From positions 22,428,036-22,492,035 of the forward strand of contig NC_044916.1 in the NCBI RefSeq assembly GCF_003576645.1: a stretch of 64,000 bases of DNA, read 5' to 3'. The stretch is from Ipomoea triloba. Taxonomy: Eukaryota > Streptophyta > Magnoliopsida > Solanales > Convolvulaceae. Below are positions 45,955 through 57,013 of the stretch, piece by piece (position 1 is the stretch's first letter; the number at the start of each line of letters is the position of its first letter). The position numbers and the translations under genes were made by a program. The notes under the pieces are model-generated. The model had not been told where the DNA came from. It saw only the letters and a list, made by a program, of their open reading frames with translations, and searched no databases.

Positions 45955-46135
45955 TGCAGTCGTCCATCACGTTCTGCAATTCGTAGTCGTGCAGCTACTG
46001 CTGCTTGTCGGTACCTGAATCGGAGTCGGCCACAACGAGCTGGACGTGGGAGCGGTCGAGGATCTCAGAGGAGTGGACATTCGATGACCAAGCTTTGGCG
46101 GTGATGAGTCCACAACCTGAAGCCACCATAAAAAC
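45955..46135 (-). pseudogene. Unidentified gene fragment (possible exon)
   Basis: A GC-richer island in AT-rich DNA. The minus strand reads CGLITAKAWSSNVHSSEILD, then RSHVQLVVADSDSGTDKQQ, a stop, then LHDYELQNVMDDCK. The start at 46135 is preceded by CTTCAG-like acceptor sequence. The coding-like composition suggests an exon of a host gene, either captured or left after decay. I do not recognise the family. Confidence 0.4.
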
Positions 46136-46624
46136 AACAACTTAACCCCTCTCCATTATCAGCCCATCATAATTGAAGCCAAGTATGTAAAATTAGAAAG
46201 TTCAAGAAATCTCCTAAAAGGCAAAATCTCTGCCCAAAAAAAGAAAGAAAGAAAAAGCTAATAACATGTGCCATGTCATCACAATATTGGTGGTTGACTT
46301 AAAAATTTGGGGATTGACTTTTAAAAAGATTCACATATGCTAATGACATATGCCATGTCATCACAGTAACCTGGAAACCTGTAAAAAATGATAAACGGAA
46401 ACAAATTATTGGTTTATGGATCGAAATATATGTTATGAAACGTCATGGTGTGGCATGAATAATCCGATATAGTTCATGGTGCGGAATGACACTTTAGCCT
46501 AATTACTATCACCTATTTAGCTATATATCACTACAACCACATTATCACCACTATTTAGTCATTACTATGGTTACATTTATTATTACCTTCTTTTACTTAT
46601 CACCATCTTCTATCTTTTTTGTTA
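46136..46624. other. Intergenic DNA
   Basis: GACTTAAAAATTTGGGG / GACTTTTAAAAAGATT and two copies of ATGTGCCATGTCATCACA-like text (46266, 46348) are the only repeats noted. No gene. Confidence 0.4.
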
Positions 46625-46850
46625 GGTGTTCATGTCATGGACAAGAAAACATAAGGAAAAAAAAAAGGAACAGAGTATAATAGGTAATTGGAAAAAGAAA
46701 AGAAGAAAACATTGGGTTAGGTTGAGACTCAAAATTCTCTTGGACAAGAAAACATAAGGAAAAAAAAAAAAAGAACAGAGTATAATAGTTAATTGGAAAA
46801 AGAAAAGAAGAAAACATTGGAGGTTGAGACTCAAAATTCTCTTAGACCCC
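46625..46850. repeat. Tandem duplication, about 110-bp unit
   Basis: GGACAAGAAAACATAAGG followed by an A-run, AACAGAGTATAATAG, AATTGGAAAAAGAAAAG and GACTCAAAATTCTCTT occurs twice (46638 and 46742). A related single copy ends at 53220. Confidence 0.85.
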
Positions 46851-46857
46851 TTTTTAA

Positions 46858-48011
46858 GGCTATGTTTGGCAAACCTAGCTGAAAAGATAGTTGAAAGTTG
46901 AAAAGCTATAAGCTCGGAGCTGAAATCTGAAGAGCTGTTAAGCTTGCTGTTATGCTTAAAAGTGTTTGGTTAAATTAGCTTTTTATAACGACTAAAAATG
47001 ACATCTTCATACAAATTTAAATAGTTTTAAATTTAAATAGGTTTATTTATATATTAAAATATGAAATAGTGAAATCAATATATTTTATTAATTATAAAGT
47101 AAGAACATATATTTGAAAATATATACAGTAAAACAAAATATTTATAATTCATAAGATTAGTTCATACAAAAATTAATGTTGAAACACAAATGTCAAATTG
47201 AAATTACAATCAAACATATTGAAGAGAAAATGTCAAAAGAGTTTTAATTGGGAAGAGTAAAGGATGTCATTTATTTAAAATAATAAGGATAAAGATGGAA
47301 AAAAGTTAAAAAGCTACTAGCTTACTTTTGAAAAGCTACTTAGGCTATGTTTGGCAAACCTAACTGAAAATGTAGCTGAAAGCTGAAAAGTAGCTAAAAA
47401 CTGAAAAGCTATAAGCTCGAAGCTGAAATCTGAATAGCTGTTAAGCTAACTGTTATACTTAACAGTGTTTGGTAAAATTAGATTTTTGATAAGTTGATAA
47501 ATGTAAAAAGACTAAAAATGGCATTTTCATACAATTTAAATAGTTTTAAATTTAAATATGTTTGTTTATATATTAAAATATAAAATAGTGAAATCAATAT
47601 ATTTTAATAAAATATAAAGTAAGAACATATATTTGAAAACATATAAAGTAAAACAAAATTTTTATAATTCATAAGATTAGTTCATACAAAAATCAATGTT
47701 CAAACACAAATATCAAATTTAAATTACAACCAAACATATTGAAGAGAAAAAGTCAAAAAGGTTTAGCCAAAAAGGTTTTAATTGGGAAGGGTAAATGATG
47801 TCATTTCTTTAAAATAATAAGGTTAAAGATGGAAAAAAAGAGTTAGGAAGCTACTAGCTTATTTTGAAACGCTACCTTAGGTAGCATTCAAAAATAAGCT
47901 CTTATTTTAAGCTACTACCTTATTTTAGGAACATTACCAAACAAAGCTTATAGCTTATTAGTAGCTTAAAATAAGCTATAAGCTCCTAAATAAGCTCTGT
48001 CAAACATAGCC
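46858..48011. mobile_element. Head-to-tail dimer of a MITE with GGCTATGTTTGGCA ends
   Basis: GGCTATGTTTGGCAAACCTA starts at 46858 and again at 47343, and both are followed by the same body (TATAAGCTCGGAGCTGAAAT...). Only the second reaches an inverted end (GACAAACATAGCC region, closing TCTGTCAAACATAGCC at 48011). TAA and TTA flank the dimer. The body is rich in AAGCTNNTAGCTT palindromes. No coding capacity. Confidence 0.7.
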
Positions 48012-48345
48012 TTAAAGTAGTCTCTGATACCAAATTGAAGTATGTGGTCCATCTCAACTAAAAGTCTAAGCTGATAGTTGGATTGCACATTTATGTTTAT
48101 ATATTATTTATGCTCAACACTAAATAATTAAGAATGATTAATTATTTGGTAAGTTTCTAAATAATTAATCTACCTAAACTAATTCAAATGCTAAGATTAA
48201 TAAGTTGGATAACTATTAAGTAGTTTCTAAATAACTATTTAGTAATCTCTTAATATCTAAACTATGTAATGTAATAGTAATAAAATAAGACTTCTTAAAT
48301 AATCACGACCTAGCATGTGCCATTACACCGCTCCAGGACACCAAG
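48012..48345. other. Intergenic DNA before the LTR element
   Basis: AT-rich with repeated CTAAATAATTAA and ATAACTATTTAGTA words. No gene. Confidence 0.4.
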
Positions 48346-48350
48346 CTTGT

Positions 48351-49612
48351 TGATAAGCACCAAGAATAGTCTAATTTAAGGGTAAAAAATAGGATAGAAT
48401 AGTGAAGTTTTGCCACCCATTTATAACAATTTCGTGCATAAAGACTCGGATGTGATCAAAAATCTCTAACCTAACTTTAGAGTGTGCTTTGAAGTTAATT
48501 CCGCAGGTCGAAAAGGAATCCGAGGCCAAACCAGAGCGGAAAGTAAAGAAGCCACCGAGCAGGAACCGTCCACGCAACCATCACGTGTGTGAGAGGCGTG
48601 GATCATTTCCAGTAGCTGTCCACGCCCCCCTTCACGCGTGAAGGTGGCGTGATCAGGCCACAGGGGCCATTTCATAATTTTGACTCCATGTTGCCTATTT
48701 AAAACCCTTTCTCCTGAAATTTGAGAGGAGGCTAGCAAGGGGAGTTTTTAGATCTGAAGTTCTCTTTGTTTTCTCCCCTCTTGGGGGAAAACTTCATTTC
48801 CTTAGATTAGATTGAAGAAACCATGGTAGAAGGGTAGAAAATTGAAGGCAAAAATGTCCATTCTCTATGGATGGTAACTCTTCTTTTCACTATCTATTTT
48901 GATTTCGTTTTTGTTGCCTTTAAACCTTCTATTGCTTTTTCTTGTTTCCTTATTTTAATGTTTGCTTAGATTAGATAGGGGATTGGTGGCCCCGAAACTA
49001 GCTATGTGGTTGAATTGTTGAAGAAATTGCTTTAAAAATGTAAGCTTTATGTATTTAGATTCAAATACTTGTGTGGTTGATGTTTGATGTGCTTTGTGCC
49101 TAAGTGTAGCCACATTAAGTAGCAATTCCTGTGAAAGTGAGTGTGTGCGCGATAGCGGTCTCTCACGAGTCCAACTCATCCACATCCCCACCCTTAGTTC
49201 GAAAGGAAAAGGTCCGGGAGGAGTGCTAGATAAGGTGTTCGATGAAATGCCCCAACCGAGTGAGGATGTGGGAGTCCGAGTGTGACGCCACTCGGTGAAG
49301 TGCCATGAACTCCCTAGTTGAATCCGAATCATTTGTTTGCAAAACCATTAGATAGTAGACCATATATGCTAGCCACGAGCCCCAATCTCCATTTTACCTT
49401 TTCTTAAACACCACTATTCCAAACCTTAAACTCTTGTACAAATGACATTGAGTCTAGTCATTCACGTAACTCTTTTCCTTCAACCTCCTATACGCGAACA
49501 TTAACTCGACTCTAAATCTGCCTTCCTTGAGAGACTGACACTCGTGGAGTCTTGACTTTTCGTTTTAACACCTACACCAACACCTCACCATATACAAAAA
49601 CAAGTCCGGACA
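48351..49612 (+). repeat. 5' LTR of the non-autonomous element
   Basis: 1,262 bp from TGATAAGCACC to GTCCGGACA. It has two inverted words around TTCACGCGTGAA (48631) and CATCACGTGTGTGAG (48579) in the part missing from the other LTR. The downstream 960 bp match 51563-52532. Confidence 0.85.
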
Positions 49613-49615
49613 AAT

Positions 49616-49633
49616 TGGCACCGTTGCCGGGGA
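49616..49633 (+). promoter_or_regulatory. Primer-binding site, tRNA-Asp type
   Basis: TGGCACCGTTGCCGGGGA starts three bases past the 5' LTR. Athila/Tat elements use a TGGCGCCGTTGCCGGGGA site complementary to tRNA-Asp; this copy has one difference. Confidence 0.8.
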
Positions 49634-49870
49634 AGGCAAACGGTTTTTGAGTTGTGTTTTGACATCTAGGAAGTAGAATTTTAAGAGTTCTTGAATTACT
49701 CTCTTTTATTTGTTTTATTTTCTTATTTTTGGTTACTCGTTTGGAAAAGTGAGTTGGATTTGTCTTGCATATTTTATTACTCACTTGCAACTACTTTTAG
49801 TTGCAAAAGAATTGTTGTTGGCTAAGCTTTGTGCAGGAACTTTTTATCAAAAATCAATTGAAGTTTACCA

Positions 49871-51532
49871 ATGAGTGCTTATATGCATTCCCATGGTTAC
49901 CCACACCATGGAGAACAATATGGAAGAAATATTCCACCCCAAACCTATGAACAACACCCATATTACTATCCAAATCCTTATATGTATCCACCACCACCAT
50001 ACCCGAATACTTTATCTTATCCTATCTATGAACCATATCCATTTGCTACCTCCTTGATGCTTAATCATGAGAGAATTGAAAAACCAACATTCTAAGATGG
50101 AGAGGAATCATTGAGTCTTATAGCGAAGAGTATTAACAACCAACTTGTTCAAGTTATAAAGGAGATTGATCCAAATTGTGAATTGGCACTAAAGGCCATA
50201 ACTCCTATACACGTTAAACCTCCACCTTGTTATAACCCTCCATCAAGCTATAGTTATGAGCAAAATTTGTATTCCAATTCTTACCCAAATACTTGCTATT
50301 CATCCCCACCACAATTTTATGAAGAACAAAATGCTAGATACTATTATGAAGCACCACCTTCTGTTCAAAATTTCACCCAACCGATGCTATATATAAGACC
50401 ACCTCGTGAATACCTCACGCCGGCAAATGATGAGATTAAGATCTTGAAGGAGAAATTAGAAATGTTTATACAAATGGCCAAGGAGGACACGATCAACTTA
50501 AGGGATGAAATTAGAAGTAAAATGAAGAAACATCTTGTTACCCTCCGAGAAGAAAGACTTCCATTGGATGATATTGAGACTAAGATGCTATCCATGACGG
50601 AGGAGTTCATGAAGAGAATGTCACCACGGGCTAATTACCCACTTACAAATGATCTCCCAATGATGGAACCCAATCCAAGGATTGTCGATGATGTTGAAAA
50701 AAGAATTGATTACAAAGAGGTGAGTGTAGAAGAAATAATAGAATTTGACACCCTGATGCTTCAAGAAGTTTCAACTCTGGAGTTGGAAACGCAACGAGGG
50801 GAAGAGATTGAGAGTAAAGACGATGATCACATTGAGATTGTGTGGGAAGATGAAAAACCCACACAAGGTAATATTCTTGACTTTTCTTACACTTCTATTC
50901 TTGAAAATACCTTCACTCCAACTCTTATTGAAAATACTTATGATATTTGTAAGGATGACTCCCTTATGATTTATAATGATAATCTTGATGAGTGTGATAA
51001 AGCTTTTTTTTGCTCTTAGGAGTGTGATTCCTTGAATTTTTGTGATAATGATTTGGGGAGTGAGGAGGATAATATGTCTTTTTATTCTTGCGAAAATGAA
51101 TTTTATGAATATGATAATTATACTTCGAAGGATAAGGAATTGATAAAGATTGAAAAAAAGCGGATTGAGCAAAGTAAGAAAATTGTCACTTTTGGCAATT
51201 CGATAGAGGGTGAGTCAAACGTAAACACTTTAAGAGAGATATATGACGGAGTGCTTGTTCATTGGGATGTTGTTAATGACAAATTTTTTAGAGGTGGAAT
51301 AGATGAAAAGGAAAGGGAGAAAAGGCAAGCTATCCTTAAGCAATTTGGGGTAGTATGTCATGCTTACTTAGGACTAGCAGTAGGATTTGTTTTTCCTTTC
51401 CTTGCTGTGAGTTCAAGGATGATCCCCATTTTCGGGCATACCTTGAAGCCAAAGTGCATGGGACGTTTGGTAAGGTCCCAAAATCGGTGTGTTTCGAAGG
51501 ATAGAGCACACCACGTCCAGCCAATGACGTAA
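49871..51532 (+). pseudogene. Tyr/Pro-rich and coiled acidic protein in the gag position, two in-frame stops
   Basis: One frame runs for 554 codons from ATG 49871 to the stop at 51532, interrupted only by TAA at 50093 and TAG at 51017. The N terminus is rich in Tyr, Pro and His (QHPYYYPNPYMYPPPPYPN). A second Tyr/Pro stretch follows near 50230-50400, then a Lys/Glu-rich segment likely to form coiled coils (EIKILKEKLEMFIQMAKED, residues about 190-260), then a very acidic part (SKDDDHIEIVWEDE) and an acidic Cys/Tyr-containing tail. No CCHC zinc knuckle, protease motif or other known domain is visible. Its position just after the primer site suggests a gag-related or parasitic structural protein. 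I cannot assign a family. Confidence 0.6.
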
Positions 51533-51562
51533 AACATGGCGCATTTGGAAGGCAATCCCAAT

Positions 51563-52532
51563 GATCAGGCCACAGGGGCCATTTCAGAATTTTGACTCCA
51601 TGTTGCCTATTTAAAACCCTTTCTCCTGAAATTTGAGAGGAGGCTCGCAAGGGGAGTTTTTAAATCTGAAGTTCTCTTTGTTTTCTCCCCTCTTGGGGGA
51701 AAACTTCATTTCCTTAGATTAGATTGAAGAAACCAGGGTAGAAGGGTAGAAGATTGAAGGCAAAAATGTAATAGAATCCATTCTCTATGGATGATAACTC
51801 TTCTTTTCACTATCTATTTTGATTTCGTTTTTGTTGCCTTTAAATCTTCTATTGCTTTTTCTTGTTTCTTTATTTTAATGTTTGCTTAGATTAGATAGGG
51901 GATTGGTGGCTCTGAAACTAGCTATGTGGTTGAATTGTTGAAGAAATTGCTTTAAAAATGTGAGCTTTATGTATTTAAATTCAAATACTTGTGTGGTTGA
52001 TGTTTGATGTGCTTTGTGCATAAGTATGGCCACATTAGGTAGCAATTCCTGTGAAAGTTAGTGTGTGCGCGATAGCGGCCTCTCACAAGTCCAACTCATC
52101 TACATCCCCACCCTTAGTCCAAAAGGAAGAGGTCCGGGAGGAGTGGTAGACAAGGTGTTCGATGAAATTCCCCAACCGAATGAGGATGTGGGAGTCCGAG
52201 TGTGACACCACTCCGTGAAGTGCCATGAACTCCCTAGTTGAATCTGAATCATTTGTTTGCAAAACCATTAGATAGTAGACCATATATGCTAGCCACGAGC
52301 CCCAATCTCCATTTTACCTTTTCTTAAACACCACCATTCCAAACGTTAAACTCTTGTACAAATGCCATTGAGTCTAGTCATTCACGTAACTCATTTCCTT
52401 CAACCTCCTATATGCTAACATTAACTCGACTCCAAATCTGCCTTCCTTGTGAGACAGGCACTCGGGGAGTCTTGACTCTTCGTTTTAACACCTACACCAA
52501 CACCTCACCATATACAAAAACAAGTCCGAACA
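51563..52532 (+). repeat. 3' LTR, 5'-truncated
   Basis: Matches 48651-49612 from GATCAGGCCACAGGGGCC onward. Small changes include TCAGAATTT for TCATAATTT and an inserted TAATAGAA near 51768. Confidence 0.88.
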
Positions 52533-52537
52533 CTTGT

Positions 52538-53731
52538 CTATAAGCTTGAAAACCTCGTGCATCATGCAGCCCATACTTTCGACGATCAAATGGCCTCACC
52601 AAAAGAATTGCAAATGGTAAAACCACAATTGACATTATACGGATCAACTAATTAATGAGCCAACAGTGGCGAAGCAAACCCCAACCTTTGGCATCCGTTG
52701 AGTGAGTTAGTTGGAACCACCATGTCGAATGAATGAGGCTCCAAAGATGAAGACGGACCAATACCATATGACACAACCTTGAAATGAGATTGGGCTATAG
52801 AGTGGTGATATAACCCTCCCACACATTGAAAGATTGGCTTACATCGACGCTATCTCCACATGTGGGTGGTCAACAGTGATTGTGAATGATGATTATCCGC
52901 ATTCAATGAAGTGGCATCGACATTTGTTTGTAGACTTCCAAAGGGAGTGGAGATATCAATTTTTGAGGTGTGGTCATTGAAGAATTTTGGAATACATTGA
53001 TTTAGGTCATCGGCAAGTGCATAACTCTCTTTCTAAGAGCTTCAACTCATTCACTAATTCTTTGAGAGTTTCAAACTTAGACCAAGTGATGCCGATAATA
53101 CCATCAACCGAACCAATTTTATGGGTTAAGATCACGTCACGGGCAAAAAAAACACAAAGAATAATATTTGAAAAAGAAAAAGAAGAAAACATTGAATTTA
53201 CTTGAGACCTAAAACTCTCTTAAACCCTTTTTTGGGTTTAAATTGATGTCCCTTTCTTACTCTATAATAAAGCAAAAGAATTTTGGTAAATAAAAATTTG
53301 TGATTTTCCAGCCCATGAAAAACGACCGCCTTTAGTGAGTGCTCATTTTTTTTCGCCGCAGCAAGTATTTATATAAATGTTCTTTTCCAACATTTGTTTT
53401 ACTATGAAAAGTTGTACTGCAGCCGTTTTGAAATGCAACAATTCTTGGGTAATGAGTTGGAATTCTAATTTTTCCCTTTTCTTTTTCTAAGCGGCCAAGC
53501 ATTTATTAAAAATGTTCTTACTCGACTTTGGTTTAGGCATTTCAAGTTGTTCTGTAGGCATTTTTTGTTGCAACGAGTTTACGAGATGTGTACAGTAACC
53601 TATGTTATTCTTACTTTTACTTAAATTGATAATAAATTCATAATAAACTAAAAACCAGTTTGATGTGCTTACACAAGAAGTAATCATTTAAAACATTTAC
53701 CAATGTGGCGTTTGCGATACAAGCAACCATA
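52538..53731. other. Intergenic DNA
   Basis: No recognisable gene. On the minus strand 53192-53007 a 61-codon open frame (HKIGSVDGIIGITWSKFETL, then KELVNELKLLERELC) has protein-like composition but no family I know. A partial copy of the 46625 repeat ends at 53220. Confidence 0.4.
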
Positions 53732-54338
53732 AGAGCATCCCTAACAGTAGTTGATATGGGGTTCTTGGTACAGTACCTAGTGACATGGAGGAGAGAGGTT
53801 GGAGGAGAGAGAAGAAGTTGAATCATTTGCTGCAACCGGTTCTTGGAATAGTATACTTGTTGGGAAGGCATGCAAAAGGAAGACAGCCGCGTCAGACACG
53901 CGTGAAGGCTGTTCATTGCACCCAACGGGCGCGTGCAGCTGGGCGCGTTAGGCGCTCCTGACAGAACTGATTTTTTTTTTTAAAATTCATATTTGCTATT
54001 TTATTTTCTTTCTCTTCATTTTCTCTTTCCTAATCACACTTACAAAACTCCTAAAAAAGTCGCGAAAAAACTCAATTGATAAGGATGTTCTAAGAGCATC
54101 CTTAACAGATTGGTTTTTTGCACAGTCTTTTAGGAGCCACATAGAACAGAGTGGGACAGAGAAAATATAAGAAAAAGAAAACATAATGTCAGTATGTTTT
54201 AGGCGCCCAAGTACCAATTCCCTGAAGGATTTACACGCTAGAGTGTTAAGTACAATACACGAGCACAAAGTATCATTGTCAGTAGCATTAGTGCAGTACA
54301 CGCGCACGAAACCTACCATATATAGATGTAGATGCTCT
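53732..54338. mobile_element. Two adjacent MITEs with AGAGCATCC ends
   Basis: The first runs from AGAGCATCCCTAACAG (53732) to the inverted AAGGATGTTCT (54091). The second runs from AGAGCATCCTTAACAG (54093) to GTAGATGCTCT (54338). AGAGCATC ends are common in plant non-autonomous DNA elements. Both lack coding capacity. TSDs could not be proven. The first has an odd GC-rich insert (GGGCGCGTGCAGCTGGGCGC near 53928). Confidence 0.5.
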
Positions 54339-54589
54339 AAGAGTGAATCGAAAAAATGATTACACTTTTTTATTTTTGAATCTGATACAATGCTTGTTAA
54401 TTTTCTATAAATAGTGGCTCTCTGGAGTTGGTAGTTCAGCATGTTCAGCTTCTCATGGCAAATAGTAGAAAAAAAAAACATGGGTGAATGTTCATTTTGG
54501 CCAGCGAGGTAAGCCCGTTGAGTTTAAAGAAAGACATCAAGTTGAGGATTATGAGAACATATAAGCGAAGTACCAAATAATCGTTACAA
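54339..54589. other. Short intergenic stretch before the solo LTR
   Basis: From 54482 a frame reads WVNVHFGQRGKPVEFKERHQ, then VEDYENI. It may be the upstream part of the RPA-like relic that the solo LTR splits. Confidence 0.35.
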
Positions 54590-55261
54590 CACATTTAGCA
54601 AAAGTAAAGAATGTGATAAAGAGGTAGACTTTTATATACATGTTTGATTGTGATAAGTGCAAAATATACCACTTTTATAAGGTTATTCATGGATCATTTA
54701 GTATACAAGTTAAAGCTTTTATGAACGTTTTAGTATTAAATTTCATTAGAATGCTTTATATTGTCTTAGTACCCGTTCCACACTTTATCGATTGTTTTGT
54801 AGGTAAAAAGAAGTGTTTAAAGACAGGAAATGGCGATATTTCGGAGAAGAATTCACAAACCGAAGTTGGAAGGCAAAATAGGCCTTGGACGCGCTCTGGA
54901 CGCGCGTCTAAGTCGGCGTCCGAAAAAATGCCCGCAGAAGTTCGGAAATCAGAGCAGAGTTCTGATGGACGCGGGGTGGACGTGCGCATCCACCCTTCAG
55001 CCGAAAAAATGATATGCGTCCGGTCGCGCGCCGTAGCGCGCTCGGCTGAACGCGCGTCCGGCCCGCGTCCAGCGGTTCGGCCAGCCCATTTTGGGCGCGA
55101 TTTTTGGGTTAAAAACAGAGTTTTTCCTCTGGTTTTTGAGTCCGGATCCATCACACTTCAATTCCACACCTTAGAATATTTCTCTCTCTAGGATTAGCCT
55201 AGAGAGATCACTCCACATTGCAATTCTTAGTTTAGATTAGAATTAGAGAAGAATTCCATTG
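54590..55261. repeat. Left arm of a large inverted repeat
   Basis: 672 bases that return in inverted orientation at 55900-56562. The arm spans the solo-LTR boundary at 54651 and 61 bases of DNA outside it. Differences between arms are mostly single-base indels in short runs. Confidence 0.92.
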
Positions 55262-55263
55262 TT

Positions 55264-55545
55264 GCAAGAATGTGATCTACATTCAAGTTCAAGATTAAAG
55301 TTCAATTTCAAGTGTGATCTACATTCAAGTTCAAGATTAAAGTTCAATTTCAAGTGTGATCTACATTCAAGTTCAAGATTAAAGTTCAATTTCAAGTTCA
55401 ATCTACATTCAAGTTCAAGATTAAAGTTCAATTTCAAGTTCAAGTTCAATTCAAGTTCAAGATTAAAGTTCAATTTCAAGTTCAAGTTCAAATCAAGTTC
55501 AAGATTAAAGTTCAATTTCAAGTTCAAGTTCAAATTCAAAGTTCA
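55264..55545. repeat. Minisatellite of TTCAAGTTCAAGATTAAAG units
   Basis: TTCAAGTTCAAGATTAAAG with TTCAATTTCAAG spacers repeats about seven times with a period near 40. After the N gap (56588-56660) only one such unit remains, a difference of about 210 bases. Open frames on both strands (repeating LNLKLNFNLE) have no meaning. Confidence 0.9.
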
Positions 55546-55899
55546 ATTCCTAGCTAAGTCTTCCTTTTAATTTCTTGTCATTACTTTTATCTTTTGCTTT
55601 TTCAATTCCAAGTATGATTAGATAGATCTTTGTGGATTTGGATTGAGCAATGTTGTATGGATGTTCTTGAGCTTTGAATGGATTAATTAGGTTGCAATTA
55701 CTTGATTATGAGTTTGATTGTGTGAGTGGTGATCCACTTTGACTCTTGTGTAGGGGTGATCAACCTATATGAGAGGTGTTTGGAGAAGGAGTCTCATCTA
55801 TGAGAGTAGAGTTACTCCTTAGCCTAGCTTAGCACATTTCCCTCTCACCTTTGAGAAAAGGGAGAGGGAAGGCAAGAGGCACATAACGTGTTTGTCAAA

Positions 55900-56562
55900 C
55901 AATGGAATTCTTCTCTAATTCTAATCTAAACTAAGAATTGCAATGTGGAGTGATCTCTCTAGGCTAATCCTAGAGAGAGAAATATTCTAAGGTGTGGAAT
56001 TGAAGTGTGATGGATCCGGACTCAAAAACCAGAGGAAAACTCTGTTTTTAACCCAAAAATCGCGCCCAAAATGGGCTGGCCGAACCGCTGGACGCGGCCG
56101 GACGCGCGTTCGCCGAGCGCGCTACGGCGCGGCCGACGCATATCATTTTTCGGCTGAAGGGTGGATGCGCACGTCCACCCCGCGTCCATCAGAACTCTGC
56201 TCTGATTTCCGAACTTCTGCGGGCATTTTTTCGGACGCCGACTTAGACGCGCGTCCAGAGCGCGTCCAAGGCCTATTTTGCCTTCCAACTTCGGTTTGTG
56301 AATTCTTCTCCGAAATATCGCCATTTCCTGTCTTTAAACACTTCTTTTTACCTACAAAACAATCGATAAAGTGTGGAACGGGTACTAAGACAAATAAAGC
56401 ATTCTAATGAAATTTAATACTAAAACGTTCATAAAAGCTTTAACTTGTATACTAAATGATCCATGAATAACCTTATAAAAGTGGTATATTTTGCACTTAT
56501 CACAATCAACATGTATATAAAAGTCTACCTCTTTATCACATTCTTTACTTTTGCTAAATGTG
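55900..56562. repeat. Right arm of the inverted repeat, ending at the gap
   Basis: Inverted copy of 54590-55261, ending exactly at the first N. It even contains the inverted flanking DNA from outside the solo LTR. Confidence 0.92.
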
Positions 56563-56587
56563 NNNNNNNNNNNNNNNNNNNNNNNNN
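56563..56587. other. Scaffold gap, 25 N
   Basis: Twenty-five undetermined bases. The bases just after it (GCAAGAATGTGATC) repeat those at 55264. Confidence 1.
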
Positions 56588-57013
56588 GCAAGAATGTGAT
56601 CTACATTCAAGTTCAAGATTAAAGTTCAATTTCAAGTTCAAGTTCAAATTCAAAGTTCAATTCCTAGCTAAGTCTTCCTTTTAATTTCTTGTCATTACTT
56701 TTATCTTTTGCTTTTTCAATTCCAAGTATGATTAGATAGATCTTTGTGGATTTGGATTGAGCAATGTTGTATGGATGTTCTTGAGCTTTGAATGGATTAA
56801 TTAGGTTGCAATTACTTGATTATGAGTTTGATTGTGTGAGTGGTGATCCACTTTGACTCTTGTGTAGGGGTGATCAACCTATATGAGAGGTGTTTGGAGA
56901 AGGAGTCTCATCTATGAGAGTAGAGTTACTCCTTAGCCTAGCTTAGCACATTTCCCTCTCACCTTTGAGAAAAGGGAGAGGGAAGGCAAGAGGCACATAA
57001 CGTGTTTGTCAAA
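56588..57013. repeat. Direct copy of the inverted-repeat loop
   Basis: Matches 55264-55899 from GCAAGAATGTGATC to TTTGTCAAA, apart from the shorter minisatellite. After 57013 the sequence continues into the true right part of the LTR. Confidence 0.9.

Larger units (their letters stand above)
48351..52532 (+). mobile_element. Non-autonomous LTR retrotransposon without pol, TSD CTTGT
   Basis: The 5' LTR is 48351-49612 (TGATAAGCACC to GTCCGGACA), followed by the primer site. The 3' LTR copy is 51563-52532 (to GTCCGAACA). CTTGT flanks the element at 48346-48350 and 52533-52537. The internal region is 1.95 kb with one long reading frame broken by two stops and no protease, integrase, RT or RNase H. 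The 3' LTR lacks the first 300 bases of the 5' LTR, so a deletion removed the polypurine tract and the LTR start. The remaining LTR parts differ at only a few percent. The primer site suggests an Athila/Tat relative as helper. Confidence 0.88.

Noticed and set aside
48955..49332. 125-codon frame on the minus strand of the 5' LTR (and its equivalent in the 3' LTR)
   Set aside because: Lies wholly inside the LTR, is broken in the 3' LTR copy and has no domain.
55243..55570. Frames repeating LNLKLNFNLE or SSRLKFNFK on both strands
   Set aside because: By-products of a minisatellite inside a solo LTR.
54640..56407. Matching 130-180 codon frames in both inverted arms (rich in Arg/Ala)
   Set aside because: They lie in LTR sequence, differ by frameshifting indels between arms and show no domain.
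56385..56684. Open frames running through the N gap
   Set aside because: The gap has no sequence, so the frames are meaningless.
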